Of a stretch of DNA of 13,233 nucleotides, positions 1-6,871 are shown piece after piece. Within the stretch, counting starts at the first letter, position 1. Each line of letters opens with the position of its first letter. This DNA is from Lutispora sp. (lineage in GTDB: Bacteria > Bacillota > Clostridia > Lutisporales > Lutisporaceae). Where the stretch lies: NCBI GenBank assembly GCA_030834765.1, contig JAUQXG010000504.1:1-13233 (forward strand). Direction: 5' to 3'. The notes under the pieces are model-generated. The model was not told the origin of the DNA. It made no database searches and worked only from the letters and a program-made list of their open reading frames with translations. The position numbers and the translations under genes were made by a program.

Positions 1-287
1 CAAATAACAATCTGTCTTCTGTCCCTGAATCTTTTCTAAATATAAAGTTATTTTGCTCCAGTATACTAACATAGTTATAGGTATTAGCTAGTGACTTTAC
101 TCCAACTAAAATGTCTATGATAGGTTTTGCACAAATTCCTGGTATAGCTGTACTTCCAATATGCTGTATATCTCTAATGTCTTTATCCATCAATGATATT
201 AATATTTTTTGTTCTTTTTTGTATAGCTCTGCCCATTCAATATCATAAGGAATAAGTTGAACGATGCCTCTTTGCAATCCAATCATT
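1..287 (-). CDS. GrpB family protein (UPF0157), 5' part only
   Basis: This is the N-terminal 95 residues of a GrpB/UPF0157 protein; the rest lies beyond the left edge. The family has a nucleotidyltransferase-like fold and its cellular role is poorly defined. What is visible fits the family well: an N-terminal VQLIPYDIEWAELYKKE, then HIGSTAIPG at residues 42-50 and KPIIDILVGV at 54-63, the two hallmark motifs. The ATG at 287 is preceded by AAAGGAGAAG at good spacing, so the start is secure. Upstream, toward higher coordinates, lies a stretch of about 290 bp shared with the divergent MerR gene. The family assignment is sound; the physiological role is not known. Confidence 0.88.
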
Positions 288-388
288 TTACTTCTCCTTT
301 ATTGTTTCTTATTTTCACTTAGTGTTTAATCATCTTCATCTGCAAGTACCTAGCAAAATCATATACCACCTGAGTTTTTACTTATCCT

Positions 389-511
389 CTATACAGAATC
401 AAACCTAAATATAATCTTCTCTGAGCCATCTTCAGCTTTTGCTGGAAAATCTTCATATATTCCAGATGTATATTCAAACCTTATGATGAAATTAAAATTA
501 GTATTTGACAG
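389..511 (-). pseudogene. Possible remnant of a gene 3' end
   Basis: The 291 bp between the GrpB gene and the MerR gene contain no intact gene. On the minus strand an open stretch of about 40 codons ends at a TAG at 389-391 and reads like protein in part, for example RFEYTSGIYEDFP followed by EKIIFRFDSV. It has no start codon with a ribosome binding site, and its upstream end runs into the -35 element of the MerR promoter. It could be the residue of a deleted gene or chance coding potential. I do not recognise a family. Confidence 0.2.
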
Positions 512-535
512 TTACGTTACGTAATCAATTATAAT
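505..535 (+). promoter_or_regulatory. MerR-type promoter with 19-bp spacer for the 579 gene
   Basis: A perfect TTGACA (505-510) and a perfect TATAAT (530-535) are separated by 19 bp. MerR-family regulators characteristically act on promoters with overlong 19-20 bp spacers by twisting the DNA. The spacer holds TTACGTTACGTAA (512-524), with TTACG and CGTAA as inverted half-sites and TTACGTAA (517-524) as a perfect 8-bp palindrome. The sigma-A elements and spacing are seen directly; autoregulation by the gene product is inferred from the family. Confidence 0.75.
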
Positions 536-539
536 AAAA

Positions 540-557
540 TTATGAAGTACTTCATAA
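540..557. promoter_or_regulatory. 18-bp perfect palindrome at the predicted transcription start
   Basis: TTATGAAGTACTTCATAA is a perfect 18-bp palindrome beginning 5 bp after the -10 hexamer, so it covers the expected start of transcription of the MerR gene. This is a classic place for a repressor operator. It is separate from the dyad in the promoter spacer. As RNA it could only form a tight, loop-poor hairpin, so a DNA operator is more likely. Its binding protein is unknown. Confidence 0.45.
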
Positions 558-578
558 AAGCTGAAATGAGGAATTCCA

Positions 579-1286
579 ATGAAAATAAATCAACTGGCAC
601 AAAAGTATCAAATTTCTATACGCACAATTAGATATTATGAAGAAATAGGCCTATTACACTCAAGTAGAGATGCTGCAAACATTCGTGAGTTTAATCCACT
701 TCAGATAGAGCGACTCGAGTTAATACTTTTCTTCAAAAATCTTGGTCTAAAGCTATATCAAATCAAAAATATACTAAAGAATTTGGATATTAATGTAATA
801 GAATCCTTATTTCAAAAAAGAATGTCTGATATAAGCCATCAAATAAACAGATTAAATAATGAAAAACAAATATTAATTACTGTTCTCACTATGCTTAACT
901 CTAAAGACCATAGCAAAATAAATGTTAAAGAATTTATCAAAGAACAAATATATTTCCAAAAAAATAATGAAAGGATGCTTTATATGAATAATTATAAAAA
1001 TAATATTATTATTGAAATTGGAGAAAACCTAATCCCATTAGCAAATAAACAAGTGAATGGAATATTAATTGATTCAATCAAAAAAATGCGTTTAGAGTTA
1101 GAAAAACAGTATGACCTAAAATTGGATTTAATACGAGTCACCGATAATCCAGACCTACTTTCTCTAAATGAATATCGAATTTTAAAGGATGGGATACAAA
1201 TAATCCATAAAACAATTATCGGCAACGATAGTTCTAAGCAAAATGATCAGATAATAGCTGATTTAAAAGCGGTAATACTTAACTAA
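579..1286 (+). CDS. MerR-family regulator with FlhA-like C-terminal domain
   Basis: A 235-residue transcription regulator. Residues 1-70 form the MerR winged helix-turn-helix, with the hallmark RTIRYYEEIGLL at 15-26. Residues about 72-110 look like the dimerising coiled coil. The C-terminal part is not a usual multidrug or metal sensor: residues 143-212 resemble the first part of the FlhA/FHIPEP cytoplasmic domain, with EIGENLIPL, then SIKKMRLEL, IRVTDN and NEYRILKDG in the family order. After that only a short tail (about 213-235) is left, much shorter than FlhA. There is no membrane segment and no flagellar gene nearby. The ATG has AGGA 7 nt upstream. The promoter has a MerR-type 19-bp spacer, which supports autoregulation. 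The DNA-binding part is certain. The FlhA-like identification rests on remembered motif order without an alignment, and its ligand or partner is unknown. Confidence 0.9.
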   Translation: MKINQLAQKYQISIRTIRYYEEIGLLHSSRDAANIREFNPLQIERLELILFFKNLGLKLYQIKNILKNLDINVIESLFQKRMSDISHQINRLNNEKQILITVLTMLNSKDHSKINVKEFIKEQIYFQKNNERMLYMNNYKNNIIIEIGENLIPLANKQVNGILIDSIKKMRLELEKQYDLKLDLIRVTDNPDLLSLNEYRILKDGIQIIHKTIIGNDSSKQNDQIIADLKAVILN

Positions 1287-1301
1287 CATCACTTATTTTT
1301 T

Positions 1302-1364
1302 ATTATTATAACAGTATCAGATCCAGCCTTCTCTATTCTGTAGATTTGATACTGTTATAATAAT
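1302..1364. terminator. Long inverted repeat between convergent genes, probable terminator
   Basis: Two 22-nt arms (1302-1323 and 1343-1364) pair along their whole length with a single G-T wobble, around a 19-nt loop. The repeat sits 16 bp after the MerR stop and before the end of the convergent DUF2007 gene. A bidirectional terminator is the simplest reading. Neither side has a clean U-tract directly after the stem; T-rich sequence (1291-1301) lies before the stem on the plus strand. It is therefore not a textbook intrinsic terminator. Confidence 0.5.
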
Positions 1365-1381
1365 CATTCATTAAATTATAT

Positions 1382-1462
1382 CTATTTTGCTGCCGCAATT
1401 TCATAACCATATCTTTGACTATCAAGTTTGGGTTTTATAGCGCTATAAAAAGCACTTAGAAA
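1382..1462 (-). pseudogene. Short open stretch resembling a gene 3' end
   Basis: Between the inverted repeat and the DUF2007 gene, a 26-codon minus-strand stretch bounded by stops reads FYSAIKPKLDSQRYGYEI near its end and stops at a TAG at 1382-1384. It has no start codon or ribosome binding site. It contains two perfect palindromes, TTTTATAGCGCTATAAAA (1433-1450) and, just upstream, ATAGCATGCTAT (1466-1477). It may be the tail of a lost gene or chance. No family is recognised. Confidence 0.15.
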
Positions 1463-1479
1463 TTAATAGCATGCTATCA

Positions 1480-1806
1480 TTACATTACATGGTGTTCTCT
1501 TAGCAGCAATCTTGCTTCATCTATCTGTTCCTTCTTTACCAGAACTCTTGCCGCGATTCCACCTGGGGTTACACCCATATTTTCTCCTTGTATATAATAA
1601 ACAATCTCTCTGTCTTCAAAAATTGATTTTATAAAGGCAATATCCGTGTATTTTAGTGTTGATAAAATAAATTCCATATCAATGTATTCTGCATTTGTGC
1701 TCTGAGTCTCTTTTTCTATAGGAAGTTCTTCAACTAAAAGAATTTTACAATCAGAGCATTTAGTAAAACCTTCTCTATACTCACTTTTACATCTTGGACA
1801 GAACAT
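1480..1806 (-). CDS. Zinc-ribbon DUF2007 protein
   Basis: A 108-residue soluble protein. Residues 3-20 form a small zinc ribbon of two CxxC pairs (C3, C6, C17, C20). A linker follows, and then a DUF2007-type domain from about residue 45, ending in the typical GGIAARVLVKKEQIDEARLLL pattern (seen in pieces at 82-102). DUF2007 resembles small signal-transduction PII-like folds and has no settled function. The upstream ATG at 1821 would add five residues, but GGGAGGAG lies inside that extension and is ideally spaced for the ATG at 1806, so I use 1806. The gene is convergent with the MerR gene and stands apart from the operon upstream. Confidence 0.8.
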   Translation of the reverse strand: MFCPRCKSEYREGFTKCSDCKILLVEELPIEKETQSTNAEYIDMEFILSTLKYTDIAFIKSIFEDREIVYYIQGENMGVTPGGIAARVLVKKEQIDEARLLLREHHVM

Positions 1807-1883
1807 ACTAGCTCCTCCCATTCATTTTAAATATAAGCTTCTATATACAAAATAATATCACATTTCTGCATCATTTATCCATC

Positions 1884-1918
1884 CTTGTTTATTATAACCA
1901 TGGGCAATAATAAACAAG
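1884..1918 (-). terminator. Hairpin after the ABC/Fe-S operon, likely terminator
   Basis: Two perfect 11-nt arms, CTTGTTTATTA (1884-1894) and TAATAAACAAG (1908-1918), flank a 13-nt loop just downstream of the last gene of the minus-strand operon. The position fits termination, but there is no U-tract after the stem on the minus strand, so efficiency is uncertain. Confidence 0.45.
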
Positions 1919-1932
1919 ACAGGGTTAAATCA

Positions 1933-2910
1933 TTAACTCCTGCCTATGCCGAACTTCGCTCTATTTATTACAGACCCAAATCCTTTTGGGAATTCTTCTT
2001 TTACATTTAAAATTTCACTCAATATGTGCACTGGGTTTTTCACACCATTCCTCATGAAATTTCCATAGCATGTTGCGCAATAAGTGTGCATTTCATCAAA
2101 GTCTTTTGCTTTTAGCTTATTTACAAGCCCTGCTGATACTTCTCTATCCGTGCATATGGCCAATCCTCCAAGGCCGCAGCATTGCACATCATCTAGTGGT
2201 TTTATAATACTGTCTTGGTGTATGATCTCTTTTATGCTGCCTAATATATCTCTGTTGTACCGGTCTGGACATGGTAGAAAGAAATTGTAATCTTTTGCTT
2301 CCATCTGAGGTTCAAAGCCAATATCCTTTAGCTTTTTGTATATATCTATTACTTCTACATCAATTTTCCCTTTCAAGTAGTGATAGCAATTAGGACACAT
2401 AGTTACAAGCTCTTGGACTTTGTTATCCGAAAGATTCTTATTGATCTTATCAAGTATCTTTTTTTCTTCCTTCTCCATTCCAAGCTCGGCGATTGGTTTG
2501 CCGCAGCAGTCAAAGGCAACTCCTACATCTGCCTTTTCTTTTAGCAGCTTCATAAGGTGCTTTGTTGTTTCAGGAAAAAATGACGGGAAATTGCAGCCTG
2601 GAAACAATACTGATCGCTTATTACTAGAGCTATAGTTTTTAAACAAATAATTTTTCTTTTCAAGTATGACTCCTTTATAAGGAGCTTTATTAAAGTTGCC
2701 CTTTGCCGCTTCTTCCTGCCTTATATCTAATGCAACTTTTCTTCCATCTATATTTTTAGGACAAACCTGGGTACATTCCCCGCACATCAAGCAGTTATAT
2801 GTCAGTTCCCTTCTATCATTTTCAAGATCCTTTAAATCTATATCATATTTTGTTAAAAAGTCACATACTCTAGTACATTCTCCACACTTTATGCAATCAT
2901 CCGTATTCAT
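1933..2910 (-). CDS. CCG-domain Fe-S oxidoreductase subunit (HdrD/GlpC/LutA-like)
   Basis: A 325-residue soluble iron-sulfur protein. Two 4Fe-4S ferredoxin motifs lie at the N-terminus: C6, C9, C12, C16 and C40, C43, C46, C50. Two cysteine-rich CCG domains follow: C106 with CCG at 135-137 and CPNC at 172-175, then C214 with CCG at 244-246 and CATC at 278-281. This layout is that of the electron-transfer or catalytic subunits in heterodisulfide reductase (HdrD), anaerobic glycerol-3-phosphate dehydrogenase (GlpC) and lactate oxidation (LutA). In those families the CCG modules hold a non-cubane cluster or pass electrons to quinones or thiols. No partner flavoprotein is encoded nearby. The gene begins 40 bp after the ATPase and is last in the transporter operon, so a redox job linked to the transported compound is likely. 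The start ATG follows GAGGGG at rather long spacing. The substrate is unknown. Confidence 0.9.
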   Translation of the reverse strand: MNTDDCIKCGECTRVCDFLTKYDIDLKDLENDRRELTYNCLMCGECTQVCPKNIDGRKVALDIRQEEAAKGNFNKAPYKGVILEKKNYLFKNYSSSNKRSVLFPGCNFPSFFPETTKHLMKLLKEKADVGVAFDCCGKPIAELGMEKEEKKILDKINKNLSDNKVQELVTMCPNCYHYLKGKIDVEVIDIYKKLKDIGFEPQMEAKDYNFFLPCPDRYNRDILGSIKEIIHQDSIIKPLDDVQCCGLGGLAICTDREVSAGLVNKLKAKDFDEMHTYCATCYGNFMRNGVKNPVHILSEILNVKEEFPKGFGSVINRAKFGIGRS

Positions 2911-2950
2911 GTCATTCTACCCCTCTAAAATTACTTTAAATATATTCATC

Positions 2951-3925
2951 CTAACAATGCTTTACTTTTATTATTTTTTCATCAGGAAGGTTTATATATA
3001 TTTCTTGTCCAAGTGAGTATTCTTCACTATTATTCATACCGCTAATATTTAAAAATGTGTTTTCCCATAAAATTTTATAATGAATACTGCTGCCTAAAAA
3101 AGTCTTTTCTACTACCTTAGACTTGTTGAATCCTTCTTTTCTAAAGCTGCTTACGCTCATGGCCTCAGGTCTAATCATATAAGAAAATTCTTCTTCTCGT
3201 TTCAAAATATTAACGTCCCCCATGAATTCTGCTGTAAACATATTTGTTGGATTATTATAAAGGCCTTTGGGAGTATCAATCTGTACAATATTGCCTTCAT
3301 CAATGATTACGATTCTATCTGATATTTTCATTGCTTCTTCTCTGTCGTGTGTCACCATAATTGTAGTGGTCTTCGTTTCTCTTTGTATGCTTTTTATAAA
3401 ACTGCACATTTCATTTCTTAGATTAAAATCCAAGCTTGAAAAAGGTTCGTCTAGCAATAGTATATCTGGCTTTGAAATCAATGCTCTTGCTACCGCAACT
3501 CTTTGTTTTTGTCCCCCCGATAGCTCATGAGGAAATCTTTTTTCCATACCACCTAGCTGCACCAATTCCAATAATTCAAACATTCTTTTTGTTCTTTCAT
3601 TTTTTTCTATACCTCTAACCTTTAAGCTGAATTCAATATTTTGTGCAACATTCAGATGAGGAAAAAGCAAGTATTCCTGAAATACCATAGCGATATTTCT
3701 TTTCTGTGTGGGAACTCTACTTATTTCTTTTCCCAAGAGATAAATTCCACCACTGTCGGGTTCAATGGTCCCTGCAATCATTTTAAGTATTGTAGTCTTT
3801 CCGCTTCCCGATTTTCCTAAAATACTAACAAATTCACCAAGGTTCATATCAAAGGTAACATGATTTACCACTGGTTTGCCGTTATATTTTTTTACTATTT
3901 CTTGTATTTCTAAATGTTTCATCAT
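2951..3925 (-). CDS. ABC transporter ATP-binding protein (YnjD/PotA-like)
   Basis: A 324-residue ATPase of the importer type. Walker A is GKSGSGKTT (37-45), the Q-loop Gln is Q83, the signature LSGGQ is at 135-139, Walker B ILLLDEP at 155-161 and the switch His is H193, so all catalytic elements are intact. After about residue 240 there is a C-terminal extension with IRPEAMSV, typical of the TOBE-like regulatory domain of the spermidine/sulfate/iron importer ATPases; E. coli YnjD lacks such an extension. It energises the two permeases encoded just upstream; their last gene ends 8 bp before this start. AGGTGA precedes two adjacent ATG codons and either could serve. General family is certain; the substrate cannot be read from this subunit. 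Confidence 0.93.
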   Translation of the reverse strand: MMKHLEIQEIVKKYNGKPVVNHVTFDMNLGEFVSILGKSGSGKTTILKMIAGTIEPDSGGIYLLGKEISRVPTQKRNIAMVFQEYLLFPHLNVAQNIEFSLKVRGIEKNERTKRMFELLELVQLGGMEKRFPHELSGGQKQRVAVARALISKPDILLLDEPFSSLDFNLRNEMCSFIKSIQRETKTTTIMVTHDREEAMKISDRIVIIDEGNIVQIDTPKGLYNNPTNMFTAEFMGDVNILKREEEFSYMIRPEAMSVSSFRKEGFNKSKVVEKTFLGSSIHYKILWENTFLNISGMNNSEEYSLGQEIYINLPDEKIIKVKHC

Positions 3926-3933
3926 TATTTCAC

Positions 3934-4719
3934 CTATATATTTATCATGTATTTTCCATCTATATTTTTACCTAATATTCGTTCTATAAAATATGTTGCA
4001 ATTAATGCACTGATTATAAAAACCAGACTGTAAGACGATACTTCTGCCCTATTTCCATTTTGAATCACTTGAAAAAGCATGATAGGTAAAGTTTTTATCA
4101 GCCCCCCGCCTATGAGGAAGGTGATGAGGTATTGGCTAAAGGATACGATAAATACCAAAATGGAAGAAAGTATAATGGCTGGCTTAAGGTTTGGCAAATA
4201 AATATACACAATGGTTTGCAGCATACTAGCACCTAACACCTCTGACTGCTCTCGCATACCCTTGCCAATCAGCTCAAGGCTAAAGCTTAGTATCTTCACT
4301 GAATAGGGTATGGTTGGTATAATGTGTGCCAATACAACGCCAAGCATACTATCCGTCAAGCCAGCCTTTAAATACAGAATATGCATCCCTATGGCTGTGC
4401 TTACAGATGGTATGATAAGGGGTGCAAAAATCAAAAACCAAATTATTTTTTTGCCTTTAAACTCAAATTGTGAAAGGGCTATGGCAGCAGGCATGCTTAT
4501 AAAAAGTACAACGATTGCCACTCCCATTGATATCAATATACTTGTAATGATAGATTTTAGCAATTCTTTGCTTTTTATCAAATCAGACCAAATCCTTAAG
4601 GAGAATTCATCTGGCAAAAGCTTTGGCCATGAAATCATTTCAGAAAATGACCATAAAAGCAATGCAAGGACTGGTACTATAAGAATCATTACTATAATAA
4701 TGGATATAAATTTTCTCAT
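3934..4719 (-). CDS. ABC transporter permease, second subunit
   Basis: A membrane permease of 261 residues with about six hydrophobic segments of the binding-protein-dependent type I importer fold. The cytoplasmic coupling loop is visible near residues 157-180 (EQSEVLGAS, then the conserved LP of the EAA motif), which docks on the ATPase. It pairs with the other permease encoded immediately upstream, 12-18 bp away; in E. coli the related YnjC carries both permease units in one polypeptide. Two in-frame ATGs exist, at 4725 and 4719. AGGAAGGA ends right against the first, and gives a 6-nt spacing for the second, so I prefer 4719. It lies eight bases before the ATPase gene. Confidence 0.9.
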   Translation of the reverse strand: MRKFISIIIVMILIVPVLALLLWSFSEMISWPKLLPDEFSLRIWSDLIKSKELLKSIITSILISMGVAIVVLFISMPAAIALSQFEFKGKKIIWFLIFAPLIIPSVSTAIGMHILYLKAGLTDSMLGVVLAHIIPTIPYSVKILSFSLELIGKGMREQSEVLGASMLQTIVYIYLPNLKPAIILSSILVFIVSFSQYLITFLIGGGLIKTLPIMLFQVIQNGNRAEVSSYSLVFIISALIATYFIERILGKNIDGKYMINI

Positions 4720-4737
4720 TTTCATTCCTTCCTGCAG

Positions 4738-5634
4738 CTATATCTGCCCTTCCAATGCTTTTATACTATCTAGTGTTTTAATATAAATAAAAATAAGCAC
4801 GATACTCATGAAAGTAATGATAACATTTAATGCCATCGTATAGGGTCTTACTAATATGTTAGGTGCTATATAGCTTATATAGCCCAATACGGCCATTGTT
4901 TTTGGATGTGTCGGTCCCAGCAAATATGGCACTTCAAAGGCACCAAAATTATATGCAAAAATGATGATGAATGTATTTAGCATCGTAGGCATGCACAGAG
5001 GTAACAACACATATTTAATATATTGAATTTTAGAAGCACCTAAACTATTTGATACAGCTTTTAAGCTATCATCTATATTTTTCATAGATGCAAAGATTAC
5101 CAAGGCACAAAATGGAACCTCTTTCCATATATAAGTTATCATAATTCCAAGTCCAAGCTTATCAAGCACAAGCTGTGGAAAAAAACTTTGATCGCTGATT
5201 ATATTCAAAGACCCCATAATTCTTGATGCAATGCCGCTTTGAGATAAAAGCAAGAACATCATAAAGGCTGCAGTAAAATGAGGAATCAAAATTGGTATTT
5301 GCAGTATATCCTGCAAAATACCTTTCCTTTTACTATTGGATAATAGCAACGCAATAAAAAAACCTAAGACAACAGCAATTATGCTGCATATGGTAGAACA
5401 TCCCATACTAAAGAAAAAAGCACTGCCAAAGGCATCGTCACAAAAAGCTTTCATATAATAACTCAAAGTGAGCTCATTCAATCCTAAGCCGGGAATAAAC
5501 CCCAAGCTTTGCACCAATATCAAAAGCATAGAAATACATAGGGGTAGAATATATAAGATCAAAAGAGGAAAAAGCAGCATATAGGGTATGCTGCTTTTTT
5601 TAAATTGCAGATTATTATTTATCTTTCGCAACAT
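4738..5634 (-). CDS. ABC transporter permease, first subunit
   Basis: A 298-residue polytopic membrane protein with about six hydrophobic segments, starting with a strongly hydrophobic stretch at 17-42. The EAA-type coupling loop lies near residues 190-213 (VSNSLGASKIQYIKYVLLP), showing the Gly and the LP of that motif. It forms the translocation pore with the second permease. Its start overlaps the end of the binding-protein gene by 20 bp, with AGAGGA about 10 nt upstream, which suggests translational coupling. It corresponds to the N-terminal half of a YnjC-type double permease; that assignment rests on the neighbouring YnjB-like protein. Confidence 0.9.
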   Translation of the reverse strand: MLRKINNNLQFKKSSIPYMLLFPLLILYILPLCISMLLILVQSLGFIPGLGLNELTLSYYMKAFCDDAFGSAFFFSMGCSTICSIIAVVLGFFIALLLSNSKRKGILQDILQIPILIPHFTAAFMMFLLLSQSGIASRIMGSLNIISDQSFFPQLVLDKLGLGIMITYIWKEVPFCALVIFASMKNIDDSLKAVSNSLGASKIQYIKYVLLPLCMPTMLNTFIIIFAYNFGAFEVPYLLGPTHPKTMAVLGYISYIAPNILVRPYTMALNVIITFMSIVLIFIYIKTLDSIKALEGQI

Positions 5635-6871
5635 TTTTAGTCCATTCCTCTTCTATAGCGGGAACAAATTTTGCTGGTATTTCAGGGACTCTGTGCTGTA
5701 TAAGCTCACTTTGATCTAATGTCGCTTCTCCTAAATCTAGGCTCTCCAATGCTTTCTTTTCATCTTCACTAAGTTTCTCTGTATCAAAAACAGGAAGATC
5801 TCCCCAGTTATTAGGATCAAGTTTTGATATTTGAGCTTCAAAGCCTGTCATGAAATCAGCAACCGCCATAGCTCCTGCTTTATTTGAAGCATTGTCTGGT
5901 ATTGCTAAAAAGCTAGTATTGCTTATGGTTCCTTCTTCTATTATAAATGTCTTTGTAGTCTTTGGGAATATACCATTTATCACATCACCTGCAGGCTTCA
6001 GTGGATTATAAGTCATTGACATCCATACTTCTCCATCTGCAAACATACTGTCAAGCTGCCCTATATTGGCTGGGTATGTTTTACCTTCTCTCCACAGATA
6101 AGGCTTTAAGCTATTCAAGTATTCCCATGTAGGTGCAAGCGTTGATGCTAAATCCTCTTCCTTCATATTCATAAACTGTTCATAACCGCCAGATTTCATA
6201 TACATTATATTTCTAACAAATGCACTGCCTGTAAAATCAGGTGGTGCTGGATATGTGAATTTTCCAGGATTTTGCTTAATAAATGTTTCTAACTCCGCCA
6301 GATTTTTTGGAGGATTCGGTACTTTGCTGCTATCATATATAAGCACCAATTGAGCTCTTCCGTAAGGTGTTTCATAACCCTCTATGGGATAACCAAAATC
6401 ATAATTATTCTCTGCCGCATCCTTATTTATATATTTAGCATAATTAGGCAGCTTGTCTGTAAACGGTCCATAAAGAAGCCCATTTTCTTTCGCTGTATAG
6501 AAGTTTTCTCCGTTAATCCATAATAAATCGATACTTCCATCTTTTTTGCCTGCAGATTTTTCATTGGCAAGCTTGTTCACAAAATCTGCTGCATCCATAG
6601 GAACTCTATTTAAAGTAACTCCATATTTACTTTTTACTTCTCCTGCCACAAATTCATCAACCCACTTATTTATTCTTGTGTCTCCACCCCACATATAGAA
6701 GTTCACCGTTGTACCTTTAGTAGATTGTACTGATTCTTCCCAAGTATTGTTTGATGTGTTTTGAACATTTTCAGTTGGTTTATTGCTACAGCCAGTTACC
6801 GCGAAGGCTAGCATCAGCACTAATAATCCCATCAATATTATTGTTCTTTTCTCTAGTAGTCTTTTAATCAT
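5615..6871 (-). CDS. ynjB: YnjB-like ABC transporter solute-binding lipoprotein
   Basis: A 418-residue extracytoplasmic binding protein. The signal peptide has a basic start, a hydrophobic core and a lipobox AVTGC with the lipidated Cys at residue 28. The mature part has a Ser/Thr/Asn-rich linker, then a two-lobed extracellular solute-binding fold. Motifs GYETPYGRAQLVLIYD, NPPKNLAELE and NPGKFTYPAPP match what I remember of E. coli YnjB and its relatives, which are of unknown substrate. A longer reading from an ATG at 6889 is possible, but TTGGAGGAAAATC sits inside that extension, ideally placed for the ATG at 6871. That start overlaps the stop of the TVP38 gene by 8 bp (ATGATTAA), which indicates coupled translation. 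I am sure of a binding lipoprotein and fairly sure of the YnjB relationship. Confidence 0.88.
   Translation of the reverse strand: MIKRLLEKRTIILMGLLVLMLAFAVTGCSNKPTENVQNTSNNTWEESVQSTKGTTVNFYMWGGDTRINKWVDEFVAGEVKSKYGVTLNRVPMDAADFVNKLANEKSAGKKDGSIDLLWINGENFYTAKENGLLYGPFTDKLPNYAKYINKDAAENNYDFGYPIEGYETPYGRAQLVLIYDSSKVPNPPKNLAELETFIKQNPGKFTYPAPPDFTGSAFVRNIMYMKSGGYEQFMNMKEEDLASTLAPTWEYLNSLKPYLWREGKTYPANIGQLDSMFADGEVWMSMTYNPLKPAGDVINGIFPKTTKTFIIEEGTISNTSFLAIPDNASNKAGAMAVADFMTGFEAQISKLDPNNWGDLPVFDTEKLSEDEKKALESLDLGEATLDQSELIQHRVPEIPAKFVPAIEEEWTKNVAKDK

Noticed and set aside
2696..3016. Plus-strand open frame of 106 codons
   Set aside because: It overlaps the Fe-S protein and ATPase genes on the other strand, both with intact motifs, and shows no family features.
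4310..4786. Plus-strand open frame of 158 codons opposite the permease genes
   Set aside because: It is antisense to well-supported permease genes, has no ribosome binding site at its start, and its composition is that of a reversed membrane-protein gene.
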